A DNA stretch of 64,000 bases from Palsa-504 sp963839095. Lineage in GTDB: Bacteria; Actinomycetota; Actinomycetes; Streptosporangiales; Streptosporangiaceae. The stretch covers positions 1 to 64,000 of the forward strand of contig CAWIUF010000016.1 of NCBI GenBank assembly GCA_963839095.1, written 5' to 3'. The notes under the pieces were generated by a model that saw only the letters and a list, made by a program, of their open reading frames with translations, was not told the origin of the DNA and searched no databases. Below are positions 9,008 to 17,809 of this stretch, piece by piece. Both the position numbers and the translations under genes were made by a program. Each line of letters begins with the position of its first letter. The first letter of the stretch is position 1.

Positions 9008-10612
9008 GTGAGCCGTTCGGATGAGCGCTCGACACCCGCACTGAGGGAGCTGCCCGGTCGGCGCGAGTTTCTTCGCGGGATCGCGGCTACCGGCGTCATC
9101 GCCACCTCAAGCGGCCTGCTCGCCGCCTGCACGAGCGATTCCAAGAGCACGACCACCAATCCCGCCGCCGCCGCTAAGCCCAAGCGCGGAGGCGACCTCA
9201 AGATAGGCCTGGCCGGCGGTTCGAGTTCGGACACGCTCGACCCGCACCAGGGCCTGACCTATCTCGACACCGGCCGCTTCGAGGCGCTTTACCAGCCCCT
9301 GGTCAAGCTCAACAAGAGCGCCAAGGTCGAGTACGTGCTGGCCGAGTCCATTACGCCGAACTCGGCGCTGACGCAATGGACCATCAAGCTCCGCCCGGGC
9401 GTCACGTTCCACAGCGGGAAAACCCTCACCTCCGCCGATGTGGTGTACACGATCAACCGGATCGTCTCGAACAGCTACAGCGGGACGCTGTTCTTCGGCC
9501 CGGTCGACATCAAGGGCGTGAAAGCGGTCGACAAGCTCACCGTCACGGTGCCGATGACGTCTCCCTTCGGGAGCTTCGTCGACCAGCTCGCGGGCGGCTG
9601 GTATTACCTGTACGTGGTGCCGACCGGCTTCAACGGGAAAACCTTCGACGGGACCGGGCCGTTCGCCTACCAGAGCTTCACCCCCGGGCAGCGCAGCGTC
9701 TTCGTCCGCAACAAGAATTACTGGAAGCCCGGCCTCCCCTACGTCGACACCCTGACGATCACCGACTTCAGCGACAACACCGCGGTCCAGGACGCCCTGA
9801 CCACCAACGTCATCCAGGCGGCCGGCCAGCTCGACCCGCCGCAGATGGCGTCGCTGGCCAACACCGCCGGGGTCAAGGCCGTCGCCTCGCACACCGGCCA
9901 GTTCAAGCCGTTCACCATGCGCGTCGACCAGCCGCCCTTCAACGACAACAACGTCCGCCAGGCCTTCCGGCTCCTGGTCGGGCGGCAGCAGCTGATCGAC
10001 TCGGCGCTCGACGGCTTCGGCGTGGTGGCCAACGACCTCTTCGCCCCGTATGACCCCGACTTCAACAGCTCGCTGCACCGGCAGCAAGACATCCCGAAGG
10101 CCAAGGCCCTGCTCAAGCAAGCAGGCAAGGAAAACCTGACGGTGACGCTCACCACGTCGGCCATCGCGACCGGCATGGTGGCGATGGCGACCGTCCTCGC
10201 CGAACAGGCGGCGGCGGCCGGCGTTACGGTCAAGATCAAGAATGTCGACCCGGGCACGTTCTTCGGCGACAACTACCTGAACTGGACCTTCTCCCAGGAC
10301 TATTACAGCTACGCTCCGTACCTCAATCAGGTAGCCCAGTCCTTCCTTCCCACCGGGCCTTTCAATGAGACGCACGAGAATAGCGCTCATTACAACAATC
10401 TCTACAAGCAGGCCAACGCGACGAATAATGCGTCGACTCGTAAAGAGATCCTGAACGAGATGCAGCAAATCGACTTCGACCAGGGCGCCTACATCATTCC
10501 CACGTTCATGGACACGCTCGACGCCTATACCGACAAGATCGCCGGCTACAGCCACGACGAGGTGGGCGAGTCGCTATCCGGATGGGACTTCGAGCACTTC
10601 TGGCTGGTCTGA
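9008..10612 (+). CDS. Extracellular solute-binding lipoprotein, family 5 (peptide/nickel type)
   Basis: 534 residues, GTG start. A twin-arginine signal (GRREFLRG, RR at 18-19) leads to a hydrophobic stretch and a lipobox LLAAC with Cys41, so the protein is probably Tat-exported and lipid-anchored. The mature part is SBP_bac_5: LKIGLAGGSSSDTLDPHQG, RPGVTFHSGKTLTSADVVY, DGTGPFAYQSF and the late GAYIIPTF segment. It is transcribed divergently from the matching permease/ATPase operon, so it is very likely the capture component of that importer. The ligand cannot be deduced. Confidence 0.93.
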   Translation: MSRSDERSTPALRELPGRREFLRGIAATGVIATSSGLLAACTSDSKSTTTNPAAAAKPKRGGDLKIGLAGGSSSDTLDPHQGLTYLDTGRFEALYQPLVKLNKSAKVEYVLAESITPNSALTQWTIKLRPGVTFHSGKTLTSADVVYTINRIVSNSYSGTLFFGPVDIKGVKAVDKLTVTVPMTSPFGSFVDQLAGGWYYLYVVPTGFNGKTFDGTGPFAYQSFTPGQRSVFVRNKNYWKPGLPYVDTLTITDFSDNTAVQDALTTNVIQAAGQLDPPQMASLANTAGVKAVASHTGQFKPFTMRVDQPPFNDNNVRQAFRLLVGRQQLIDSALDGFGVVANDLFAPYDPDFNSSLHRQQDIPKAKALLKQAGKENLTVTLTTSAIATGMVAMATVLAEQAAAAGVTVKIKNVDPGTFFGDNYLNWTFSQDYYSYAPYLNQVAQSFLPTGPFNETHENSAHYNNLYKQANATNNASTRKEILNEMQQIDFDQGAYIIPTFMDTLDAYTDKIAGYSHDEVGESLSGWDFEHFWLV

Positions 10613-10668
10613 CGCCGGTCCGGCGACGGCGGACCGGCGCGCATCAGCTCGTCTAGGCTGTGTCCCGG

Positions 10669-11549
10669 TCATGGTGACAGCGGCGCGATCTCCTTGAGCA
10701 GATCGTCCAGCGACCGCGCGGCTGGCCCGTGAGCCGAGGGACGGTGTCGCTGACCTGGGCGGCATAGCCGTCGGTCCCCGACCGGCGGTAGTCCTGGTAC
10801 AGCCCGGTGAGCGCGTCGGCGAACCACTCGCTCAGCCCGGCGCCGAGGAGCGCCTGGCGGACCGCGTCGTCGGGTACGTCGGCGTAGCTGATGCGGCGGC
10901 CCAGCGCGCCGGTCAGCTTGGCCGCGACGTCGGCATAGGACAATGCCTCCGGCCCGGTGACGTCGTAATGCGCGCCCGCCTGCCCGGGCTCGGTCAGGGC
11001 GACGGCGGCCACGGCCGCCACGTCGCGGGTGTCGACCATGCTGATCCGCGCCTGCCCGGCGTCGGCGTAGAAGGTCCCCGACTCATCGATCGTGGGAATC
11101 GTCGATTCGGGGACGTTCTGGAGGAACAGGTTCGGCCGCACGATCACGTAGGGGAGCCCGGAGTCCTCGAGATAGCGGTCGCAGGTGGTGTGCGCGCTGA
11201 TGAACTCCGCCGGCGTCTCCCGGTCGGCGCCCAGGATCGAGCTGCGCACCAGCAGCTGCACCTGGGTCCGGCGGGCGGCGTCGATGGCGTTGCGGTGCCA
11301 GCCGACCGCGTCCGGGTGCGGGCTGGACAGCAAGAACACCTTGTCGACCCCCGTCATCGCCGTCACCAGCGAGCCCTCGTCGGCCAGGTCACCGGTGACG
11401 GCCTCGGCCGCCGCGGGCTGGCCGTCCGCGGGCAGGCCGCCCGTGGCCTCACCCGTGCGGACCAGTGCCCGGACTTGCTCGCCCCGGCCCAGCAACTCCG
11501 TGATCAGCGCGGCGCCGATCTTGCTGCGCCCTCCGATGACAAGAATCAA
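10669..11549 (-). CDS. NmrA-like NAD(P)-binding oxidoreductase/sensor (frame break near the 3' end)
   Basis: Starts MILVIGGRSKIGAALITELLGRGEQVRALVR, an NmrA/QOR2-type Rossmann fold with the glycine motif shifted to GGRSKIG. VIVRPNLFLQN and the YADVAAKLTG region are typical of quinone-oxidoreductase-like atypical SDRs. The last residues read RGRWTIC in the raw frame, but a one-base shift near 10725 restores RSLDDLLKEIAPLSP and a TGA at 10669, the usual family C-terminus. About 293 residues. Divergent from a LysR regulator with only 118 bp between them, so it is the probable target of that regulator. Confidence 0.82.
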
Positions 11550-11649
11550 TGCCCCTCCTGCGTTCGCCCCGTGCCGTTCGGAATCCGGCCTGCGTCCTAA
11601 CCTCGGGTACCGGGCTGAAGCCGATCAAGGGGCGATCGCTGATCGGATT

Positions 11650-11666
11650 GATTAGGATCGTTAATC
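11650..11666. promoter_or_regulatory. Candidate LysR-type operator
   Basis: Perfect inverted repeat GATTA-N7-TAATC that also fits the LysR T-N11-A rule (T 11652, A 11664). It lies between the divergent NmrA and LysR genes and ends one base before the regulator ATG, consistent with autoregulation and control of the neighbour. No experimental support. Confidence 0.5.
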
Positions 11667-11667
11667 G

Positions 11668-12573
11668 ATGTGGCATGACCTGGAACTACGTGAGCTGCGG
11701 ATCTTCCTCGTGCTGGCCGACGAGCTGCACTTCGGCCGGACGGCCGAGCGGCTGGGCATCTCCCAGCCCGGGGTGAGCGAGGCCGTGCGGGTCCTGGAAT
11801 CCCGGCTCGGCGTCAAGGTCTTCGACCGGACCAGCCGCCGGGTCAGCCTCACCCCCGCGGGTGAGGCGCTCAGGGATGATCTGGTGCCCGCGCTCGCGGC
11901 CCTGGACCGGGCCCTGGCCCAGACCAGCGACCTGTCCCGGACCGTGCGCGGGCTGCTGCGCGTCGGCTTCGTCCTGACCACCGAGGGCCCGGCCCTCAAC
12001 CGGCTCGTCTCGGTGTTCCAGGAGCGCTACCCGGCCTGCGAGGTCCGGCTCACCGAGGTCGAGACCTTCGACGCCTACCGGCCGCTGCGCCGGGGCGACA
12101 TCGACGTCCTGTGCAACTGGCTCGCCGTCGACGAGCCGGACCTCACCGCGGGCGCCACGTTCGCCCGTTACCAGCGGGCCCTCGCCGTGGCCGCCACCCA
12201 CCGCCTGGCCGCGCAGCCCACGGTCTCCGTCGAGGAGCTGGCCGGCGAGGAGGTCGCGCTGCTCCCGCCGTCCACCCCGCCCGCCGTCTACGACCTGCTG
12301 ATACCTCCGCGCACGCCGTCAGGGCGCCCGATCCGCCGCACCCAGCCCGCCCAGACGGTCAACGAGGTCCTGTCGCTGGTCGCCCGGGGGCGCATTGTCC
12401 ATCCCACCAGCTCGACCATCCCCATCTTCGACCGCACCAACGTGGTCCTCGTCGCCATCGACGGGCTGCCTCCGCTCCCGCTCGGCCTGGTCTGGTGCAC
12501 GAGCCGCGAGAACCCGCGCATCCGCGCGCTGAACGAGGTCGCCCGTTCGCTGGCGGCACCGGATCCGGCATGA
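11668..12573 (+). CDS. LysR-family transcriptional regulator
   Basis: 301 residues. The N-terminal winged helix-turn-helix is textbook: LRIFLVLADELHFGRTAERLGISQ, then PGVSEAVRVLESRLGVKVFDRTSRRVSLTPAG. The rest is a two-lobe LysR effector domain. The ATG lies directly after the putative operator, so the mRNA may be leaderless; no other in-frame start keeps the whole HTH. It probably regulates the divergent NmrA-like gene in response to an unknown small molecule. It is followed after 7 nt by the phzF-like gene, so the two may be co-transcribed. Confidence 0.92.
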   Translation: MWHDLELRELRIFLVLADELHFGRTAERLGISQPGVSEAVRVLESRLGVKVFDRTSRRVSLTPAGEALRDDLVPALAALDRALAQTSDLSRTVRGLLRVGFVLTTEGPALNRLVSVFQERYPACEVRLTEVETFDAYRPLRRGDIDVLCNWLAVDEPDLTAGATFARYQRALAVAATHRLAAQPTVSVEELAGEEVALLPPSTPPAVYDLLIPPRTPSGRPIRRTQPAQTVNEVLSLVARGRIVHPTSSTIPIFDRTNVVLVAIDGLPPLPLGLVWCTSRENPRIRALNEVARSLAAPDPA

Positions 12574-12580
12574 TCGCCTC

Positions 12581-13464
12581 ATGACCATCCGGGTGCCGTT
12601 TTACGTCGTGGACGTCTTCGCGAGCCAGCCGCTGTCCGGCAGCCCGCTGCCGGTGCTGCCCGACGCCGACGACCTGGACCCGGCCCAGCTGGCCGCCATC
12701 GCCCGCGAGTTCAGCCAGCCCGAGACCACGTTCCTGCTGCGCCCGTCGCTGCCCGGGGCGACTGTGCGGATACGGAGCTTCACCCCGGCCGGCGCCGAAG
12801 TCGGCGGGGCCGGACACAACGCCCTCGGCGCCTGGGTGTGGCTGGAGGCGGCCGGCCGCATCGCCCCCGACGGCAATCTGGCCCAGGAGATCGGCGGCCG
12901 GGTGCTGCCCGTCGAGGTCATCCGCCCGCCCGGGCAGCCCGCCGTGATCTGGATGGACCAGTCGCCACCCCGGTTCGGCGCGACCGCCGGCGACCGGCCC
13001 GCGCTCGCGGCCGCCCTGGGCCTGGCCGAACCGGACCTGGCCGCGGACGAGCCCGCCCAGGTGGTGTCCACCGGGGCCGCGCACCTGATGGTCCCGGCCC
13101 GCGACCGGGCGGCGGTCGACCGGGCGGCCCCCGACCCGGCGCGGCTCAAGGTCTTGCTGCGCCAGGCCGGCGGTGAGGGCTGCTATCTGTACAGCCGCGA
13201 TCCGGCCGCCGCCGACGCCGTCGCCTACGCCCGGTTCTTCAATCCCACGATGGGCATCGCCGAAGACCCCGCGAACCGGGTCCGCGCGGCCCGCTCGCGG
13301 CCCGGCTCGCCGCCGCGGGCCAGATCCCCCGCGAGGCCACCGTCGTGATCGAGCAAGGCCACGCGCTCGGACGGCCCAGCCGGATCCAGGTCGAGCTCTC
13401 CGGCCCGCGCATCCGCGTCGGCGGCTCCGGCCTGGTCGTCGCCGAAGGAACCCTGACCCTCTAG
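12581..13464 (+). CDS. PhzF-family isomerase/epimerase-like protein (two close frame breaks)
   Basis: Starts MTIRVPFYVVDVFASQPLSGSP, with the PhzF features QPETTFLL (catalytic-type Glu region), TPAGAEVGGAGHNALGAW and the C-terminal FFNPTMGIAEDPATGSA motif. Two extra bases at about 13276 and 13287 break that last motif in the raw sequence; removing them restores EDPATGSAGPLAARLAAAGQ and the tail VIEQGHALGRPSRIQVEL ending at the TAG of 13462-13464. About 293 residues, normal for the family. No phenazine genes are nearby, so the substrate is unknown. Confidence 0.87.
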
Positions 13465-13471
13465 CCACGGG

Positions 13472-13897
13472 CTAGCTGCGCAGCAGTGGCGTCAGGCGGA
13501 AGTCCCGCGTCCACTCCTGGCCGTCGTCCGAGCTCTGCCACTCCCCGTCGATGATCGTTCCGTCGTCGCTGATGCTGCCGGTGTACCGCTGGCAGGTGCC
13601 CAGCGGCGAGAAGTCAGGCTTGGTGCGTTCCAGCGTCCAGGTGCGGCCGTCGAACGTCATCGCGTAGAGCCGGGCGACACCGCGCGAGTCGAAGTAGTGC
13701 TGGACGTAACCGCCGTCCTCGGCCGTGACCACCAGGCAGCAGCTGTCGGGCGCCTCCGGGACCGGTACCGTCGTCCGCTGCACGAGAACGTCCCCCATCA
13801 TCTCGAACAGGACGTGCCCCCGGACATCTTCGGCCCCCGGCAGGTCGACGGCGAGTTCCCATTCGCCCGCGAGTTCCCGCAGCGAACTGATTCCCAT
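13472..13897 (-). CDS. Conserved hypothetical protein, lipocalin-like (DUF1579-type) fold suspected
   Basis: 141 residues from ATG at 13897, preceded by a good GGAGAGG site; an upstream in-frame ATG at 13939 lacks one. Sequence is soluble and beta-rich: LRELAGEWELAVDLPG, then alternating hydrophobic strands, RLYAMTFDGRTWTLER and DGEWQSSDDGQEW. The pattern of a G-x-W start and repeated strands fits lipocalin/DUF1579-like actinobacterial proteins. No catalytic motif is visible. It is convergent with phzF. Confidence 0.65.
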   Translation of the reverse strand: MGISSLRELAGEWELAVDLPGAEDVRGHVLFEMMGDVLVQRTTVPVPEAPDSCCLVVTAEDGGYVQHYFDSRGVARLYAMTFDGRTWTLERTKPDFSPLGTCQRYTGSISDDGTIIDGEWQSSDDGQEWTRDFRLTPLLRS

Positions 13898-14068
13898 CCT
13901 GCTCACCTCTCCAGTGACGCTCGTCATCGCGGTCATCACTAGTACAACGAAGCAAGCCGCCGGTACTCATCGTCCGCGACGCGCCCGGACAACGAGCCGT
14001 ACCTACTGCCGTGCGTCTCACCGAGTCCGGGGTATTGCCAGGCCGTACCGGCGGCGGACGCTCGAGGC

Positions 14069-14705
14069 ATGGTAGGGACGCAGGTACCGCTGTCCGGGAC
14101 CGAGACCGTGCTCATCGGCCTGGTCGTGTTCATCGATGGTCATCCCGTCGGTGACCTGGGAACTGGTCCAGCATTTCCAGGTCATGGCGCACGAGGCGAA
14201 CGCACTGGGTCGTCGGGTCGCTGTCCCGCACGGTGCACTGGGTAGAGCTGAAGCCGACCGCCGAAGGCGCGACCCTGGTGCTGCCGAATTCGGGCACCGG
14301 CTTTCTCGTCGCGGCCTTCGCCGGCTACCTGGGGCCGAGCGCCGTCGGGCTCGCCGCGGCCAGGTTCATCCAGTTCGGGCACGTCATCGCGGTGCTCTGG
14401 GTGCTCATGCTGCTGCTCGGGTTGCTGCTGATCAAGCTCAAGCCCTCGTTCGGGTTTCTCACCGTCCCCGTGGCCGGGATCGTGATCTTCGTCCTCCTCG
14501 ACGCACATGCCCCGGACGCCGAGATCCTGGCCGCCTACGTGATCACCTGGTTCCTGCTGCTCTCCGGCGTCCGCATCGTGCTGCAACGCGGCGTCCAGGC
14601 CGGCGACGCCGGCCTCCTCAGGGATCAGACGAGCATTCCCCGCGCTGGTGGCGTCGCGGTGTCGGCTGGCTGGTACCCTTCGCCCGCCTGATCCCGCACC
14701 GCTGA
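14069..14705 (+). CDS. M50B-like (site-2-protease-related) membrane metallopeptidase, three frame breaks
   Basis: Reconstructed from four reading segments: ATG 14069 (TETVLIGLVVFI), then MVIPSVTWELVQHFQVMAHE, then THWVVGSLSRTVHWVELKP, then a long polytopic part (GTGFLVAAFAGYLGPSAVGLAAARF; VLWVLMLLLGLLLIKLKP), and a tail RWWRRGVGWLVPFARLIPHR ending at 14705. Breaks are near 14133, 14190 and 14650. The repaired HE(x)TH around 14185-14195 is the zinc-binding HExxH of M50B-like peptidases. About 210 residues, short as is usual for this subfamily. The substrate is unknown. The catalytic motif is itself at a break, so read it with care. Confidence 0.6.
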
Positions 14706-14771
14706 TGCACCCGGTGATACCACCCGGTCCACCCGCAGTGGAGAACCACCCGCTCGGTGACGTTTCAGTCG

Positions 14772-15293
14772 TTACGGGGCATCGCCGGACGGATCGGCGG
14801 CCGCCTCGGCCACCCAGTTCCGCTCCGCTACCTCAACCGGGTCGCCGCAGTCCAGGAAGGCGCGCAGGACGGCCTTGTTCACCTTGCTGATCGTGGACTG
14901 CGGCAGCGCCGCGACCACCGTGACCTGCTGCGGCGCCTTGAAGTCGGCCAGCTTGGCCGCGCACGCCGCGATCACGTCCCCGGGGAGCCCGCTCCCCACC
15001 CGCCTCGGCGGCGACGACGAACGTCACCGGCACCTCGTCCAGCTTCACCTTCGGCCGGGCCACCACCGCCGCCTCGGCCACGCCAGGCACCTCGGCGATG
15101 ACCCGCTCGATCTCGCTGGCGGCGACGTTCTCGCTGCCGACCCTGAGCATGTCCTTGGACCGGTCCGCGAACGTGATCCAGCCGTCGGCGTGCACCGTCA
15201 CCAGGTCGCCGGTGCGGAACCAGCCGTCCTCGTCGTAGCTGTCGGCGGTGGCCTCCGGCTTGTTCAGGTATTCGGCGAACATCGACATAACGG
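14772..15293 (-). pseudogene. C-terminal fragment of an AMP-forming acyl-CoA ligase
   Basis: Only the last third of an ANL-superfamily enzyme is present: EYLNKPEATADSYDEDGWFRTGDL, ITFADRSKDMLRVGSENVAASEIE, then, after a break near 15000, KLADFKAPQQVTVV and the catalytic-lysine region STISKVNKAVLRAF. The A3-type AMP-binding core that should lie upstream is missing; homology stops at about 15293, where the MITE-like segment begins. This looks like a truncated remnant. Confidence 0.7.
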
Positions 15294-15331
15294 GCTTACT
15301 CCGGCATGGCTGGGATGCCGCATCGATGAGG

Positions 15332-15576
15332 CATGGGTGCGTTTTCTTTACGGGGACTTGCCGTCGGTCCCGGCCGGGCGGACCGGCGCCGTCACGGGCA
15401 ACCACCGCAATGTGACATCACCGTTGCTGCTACCACAGCACTGTCACATCGCGGTGGTACCGGCAGCCCTGCACCCGCACCACGAGTACCACGGACACCA
15501 CCCGCCCCGCACCCGGGTACACGATCCCCCGGCCACCGTGCCACCCGATGCTCCCTCCAAAAGAAACGCACCCATG
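15332..15576. mobile_element. MITE-like segment with 18-bp imperfect terminal inverted repeats
   Basis: CATGGGTGCGTTTTCTTT at 15332-15349 is matched in inverse orientation by 15559-15576 (reverse complement CATGGGTGCGTTTCTTTT; 16 of 18 identical). The 245-bp interval encodes no convincing protein and contains a strong central hairpin. It sits exactly where the acyl-CoA ligase fragment loses homology. A clear target duplication was not found, so a degraded element or another kind of palindromic repeat is possible. Confidence 0.45.
15401..15458. repeat. Central 17-bp stem hairpin in the MITE-like segment
   Basis: ACCACCGCAATGTGACA (15401-15417) and TGTCACATCGCGGTGGT (15442-15458) pair with a single mismatch, which becomes a U-G wobble on the minus strand. 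The loop is 24 nt. No U-tract follows, so it is not a standard terminator. Confidence 0.65.
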
Positions 15577-15590
15577 GAGCATCACTGCCG

Positions 15591-16304
15591 TTACCGGGGG
15601 CCCGGCGAGGTCGAGGGCGGGATACCCACGGCGATCTCGCCGCCGAGCCGGAACCCGGCCGCCAGCCCGAGGTTGTCCCCGCTCCAGAAACTCCCCGGGT
15701 CGTACCACCCCGGCCGCCGCCCGTCCGGCAGCAGCCCCATGGCCTGGTACGTCGCGGCCAGCACCTGCGCACAGTAAGCCGTCTCCGGATCGGCCCCGGG
15801 AGCCTGCGACCGGTCGCCCGGACGAGCCGGGCGGCCCGGCCGAGCCGGACCAGCCGGGCGACCCGGCCGCAACGCCGGCACCCGGCCCCCCAGCCAGCGC
15901 GAGGCGAGCTGGGCGGTGGAGGGGAATGGCGTGCCGTCCAGCCGCGCGATCGTCCGCAGTACCGCCTGCTCCATCTCCCCGGTCACCGAAGGATCCAGCT
16001 GGCGCAGCCAGGCCCGCTGGCCGTACCGGCCGGCCCAGACCAGAACCGCCTCGCGCAGGTCATGCAGCTGGACGCCACGATGGCGGGCCCCGGTCCACAC
16101 ATCCGGCAGGGAGCGGCCGAGCTCGGCGTGCCACATCAGCGGCGGCAGGTCCTCGATGGCCACCGCCATGCCGACGTGGTTCACCGGGCTGTTGGTCGCC
16201 ACCTGGATCGCGCGGTCTGCCACGGTATGCCCCCGGAACAGCCAAACGTCCCCGGTGCGCGCCAGGTCCACCGCCTCGTCCAGGGTGATGCTCGCCGTCG
16301 CCAC
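15591..16304 (-). CDS. Permuted papain-like (YiiX/NlpC-P60-type) hydrolase
   Basis: 237 residues. Residues 1-50 contain DLARTGDVWLFRGHTVADRAIQ and SPVNHVGMAVA, where the His fits the permuted papain fold; the Cys comes late in PETAYCAQVLAATYQAMG. This His-before-Cys order defines the YiiX/YebB-like group of amidases, which act on amide bonds in peptides or lipids. A Pro/Gly/Ala-rich insertion (RPGRPAGPARPGRPARPG) separates the halves. There is no signal peptide. It is divergent from a small membrane protein 16 bp away. The precise substrate is unknown. Confidence 0.65.
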   Translation of the reverse strand: MATASITLDEAVDLARTGDVWLFRGHTVADRAIQVATNSPVNHVGMAVAIEDLPPLMWHAELGRSLPDVWTGARHRGVQLHDLREAVLVWAGRYGQRAWLRQLDPSVTGEMEQAVLRTIARLDGTPFPSTAQLASRWLGGRVPALRPGRPAGPARPGRPARPGDRSQAPGADPETAYCAQVLAATYQAMGLLPDGRRPGWYDPGSFWSGDNLGLAAGFRLGGEIAVGIPPSTSPGPR

Positions 16305-16320
16305 GGTCTAACCTAAGCAG

Positions 16321-16578
16321 ATGCGCTGGCAGAAAGTGCTGGGTGTGGCGGCCTTCGCAGGCGTCGCCGCCACCGGGGCCGTGATCATCCGCGATCAGCG
16401 GCGCCGCCGCGCCTACACCCCCGAGCAAGTCAGGGACCGCCTGCACGCCCGCCTCGCCGAGTCGGCCGAGACCGAGACCGAGGCCGGGGCCGGGGCCGAG
16501 GCCGGGACCGGGGCCGGGGCGACCGGAGAGCCGCCCGCGCCCGGAATATGCCCGGCGCCCCGCGAATCCCGGGAATAA
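16321..16578 (+). CDS. Small single-pass membrane protein of unknown function
   Basis: 85 residues. One hydrophobic segment (VLGVAAFAGVAATGAVII, about 6-23) is followed by a strongly basic RDQRRRR and a helical region (TPEQVRDRLHARLAES), then a low-complexity Glu/Ala/Gly/Thr tail. Proteins of this plan are common in actinobacteria, often beside cell-envelope genes, without a known role. It is divergent from the papain-like gene, and the two may share a promoter region. Confidence 0.6.
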   Translation: MRWQKVLGVAAFAGVAATGAVIIRDQRRRRAYTPEQVRDRLHARLAESAETETEAGAGAEAGTGAGATGEPPAPGICPAPRESRE

Positions 16579-16646
16579 ACGGTATCTGAACCCGCCCCCT
16601 CCGCCTCCGAGGTAATGAGCAGGGAGGACAGGGGGAGGGGAGCGGC

Positions 16647-17796
16647 TTGGAGCGGACAACACCCCAGCTGGTCATCCATCTCGCCGACGGCAGCGAGCAC
16701 GTGGTGGACCTGCGCGAGGGCCGGATGAACGTGGGCCGGGCCCGGGACGCCGGCCTGCGCCTCCCGCTGCCCGAGATCAGCGGGCACCACGCGGAACTGC
16801 ACTGGGACGGCACCCAGCTGTCGATGCGCGACCTCGCCTCGACCAACGGCACCGAGGTCAACGGCCGCAAGCTGGCCGAGTGGACCGTCCTGCGCGACGG
16901 CGACCGGATCCGCTGGGGCCCGGTCACCGCCGACGTCAGGCTCAGCTGCCTCGCCCCGGTCCCCGGCTCCGCCTGGTCGTGGGGCCAGACGGCGGTCATG
17001 CCGTCCGCCGGGCCGCCCGCACCCGGGCCGCCCGCACCCGGGCCGCCCGCACCCGGGCCGCCCGCACCCGGGCCGCCCCCGCCGGCCGAGCCATCCGCCC
17101 CCGCGCCGCGCCGCGCCGGGCCGCGTCCCTCCGCCAAGCGCATCTTCATCAGCCACGCCTCCGAAGACAAGCGCCTGGCCCGCATGGTCGCGGGAATCCT
17201 GCGCCGCCAGGGCTGGGAGCCCTGGATCGACGAGAGCGGCATCACCGGCGGCTCCTCCTGGGCCGCCAGCATCCAGCAGGCGCTGAAGGCGTCCTCGGTG
17301 GTCGTGCTGCTGATCACGGCCAACTCGGTGGCCAAGGAGTGGGTCCTGGACGAGATCGTCGCGGCCCGCAACCTGCGGGTGCCGATCGTCCCGGCGGTCC
17401 TGCAGGACGTCCGCCTCCCGGACGAGCTGCGGTTCATGCTCCAGCGCACCCAGTTCACCAACATCGCCGCCCTGACCAGCACGAATTCCGACGACCAGCA
17501 CAAGCGGAACTACGCCGCGCAGCAGCTCGACAACGCCATCCTCGGCGTGCTCGAGCGCGAGGGCCGGCTCAACCCCGACCGTGCCCGGATGCGGATCGGG
17601 CACGTCCTGGAGTGGATCGGCGTCCTCGGGGTGCTCGGCGGCTTCGCCGGGTTCATCCTCATGGGGATGCGCGCCACGGGCTCCGATCCGTCCCCGGTGC
17701 CCATCGTGATCCCCTTCTTCGCCTTCATCGTCGAGCGCCATCATCGGCGCGTCCGGGGCCGCCATGGTCCGGTCCGGCCGCGCCAAGGGCCTGTAA
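16647..17796 (+). CDS. FHA-TIR protein with C-terminal membrane hairpin
   Basis: About 382 residues from a TTG start with a strong GGGGGAGGGG site. Domains in order: FHA (about 25-95; GRARDAGLRLP, SGHHAEL, STNGTEVNG, which are phosphothreonine-binding signatures), a Pro-rich linker of PPAPG repeats (122-147), TIR (about 164-285; RIFISHASEDKRLA, WIDESGITGG, SVAKEWVLDEI with the likely catalytic Glu near 236), then two membrane segments (IGVLGVLGGFAGFILMG; IPFFAFIVSAIIGASGAAMV). The second needs a one-base repair near 17731, giving a TAA at 17794. TIR domains of this type cleave NAD+ or make cyclic ADP-ribose variants; coupling to FHA suggests control by Ser/Thr kinase phosphorylation at the membrane. 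That role is inferred. Confidence 0.85.
17008..17078 (+). repeat. 15-bp tandem repeat coding PPAPG, about four copies
   Basis: GGGCCGCCCGCACCC repeats head-to-tail four times, then a variant. It encodes the FHA-TIR linker and keeps frame whatever the copy number, so linker length could vary by slippage. Confidence 0.85.
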
Positions 17797-17809
17797 TAAC
17801 CTCGGAGCC

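Noticed and set aside
11668..13464. LysR plus PhzF as a phenazine regulator locus
   Set aside because: No other phz genes; PhzF homologues are widespread with unrelated roles.
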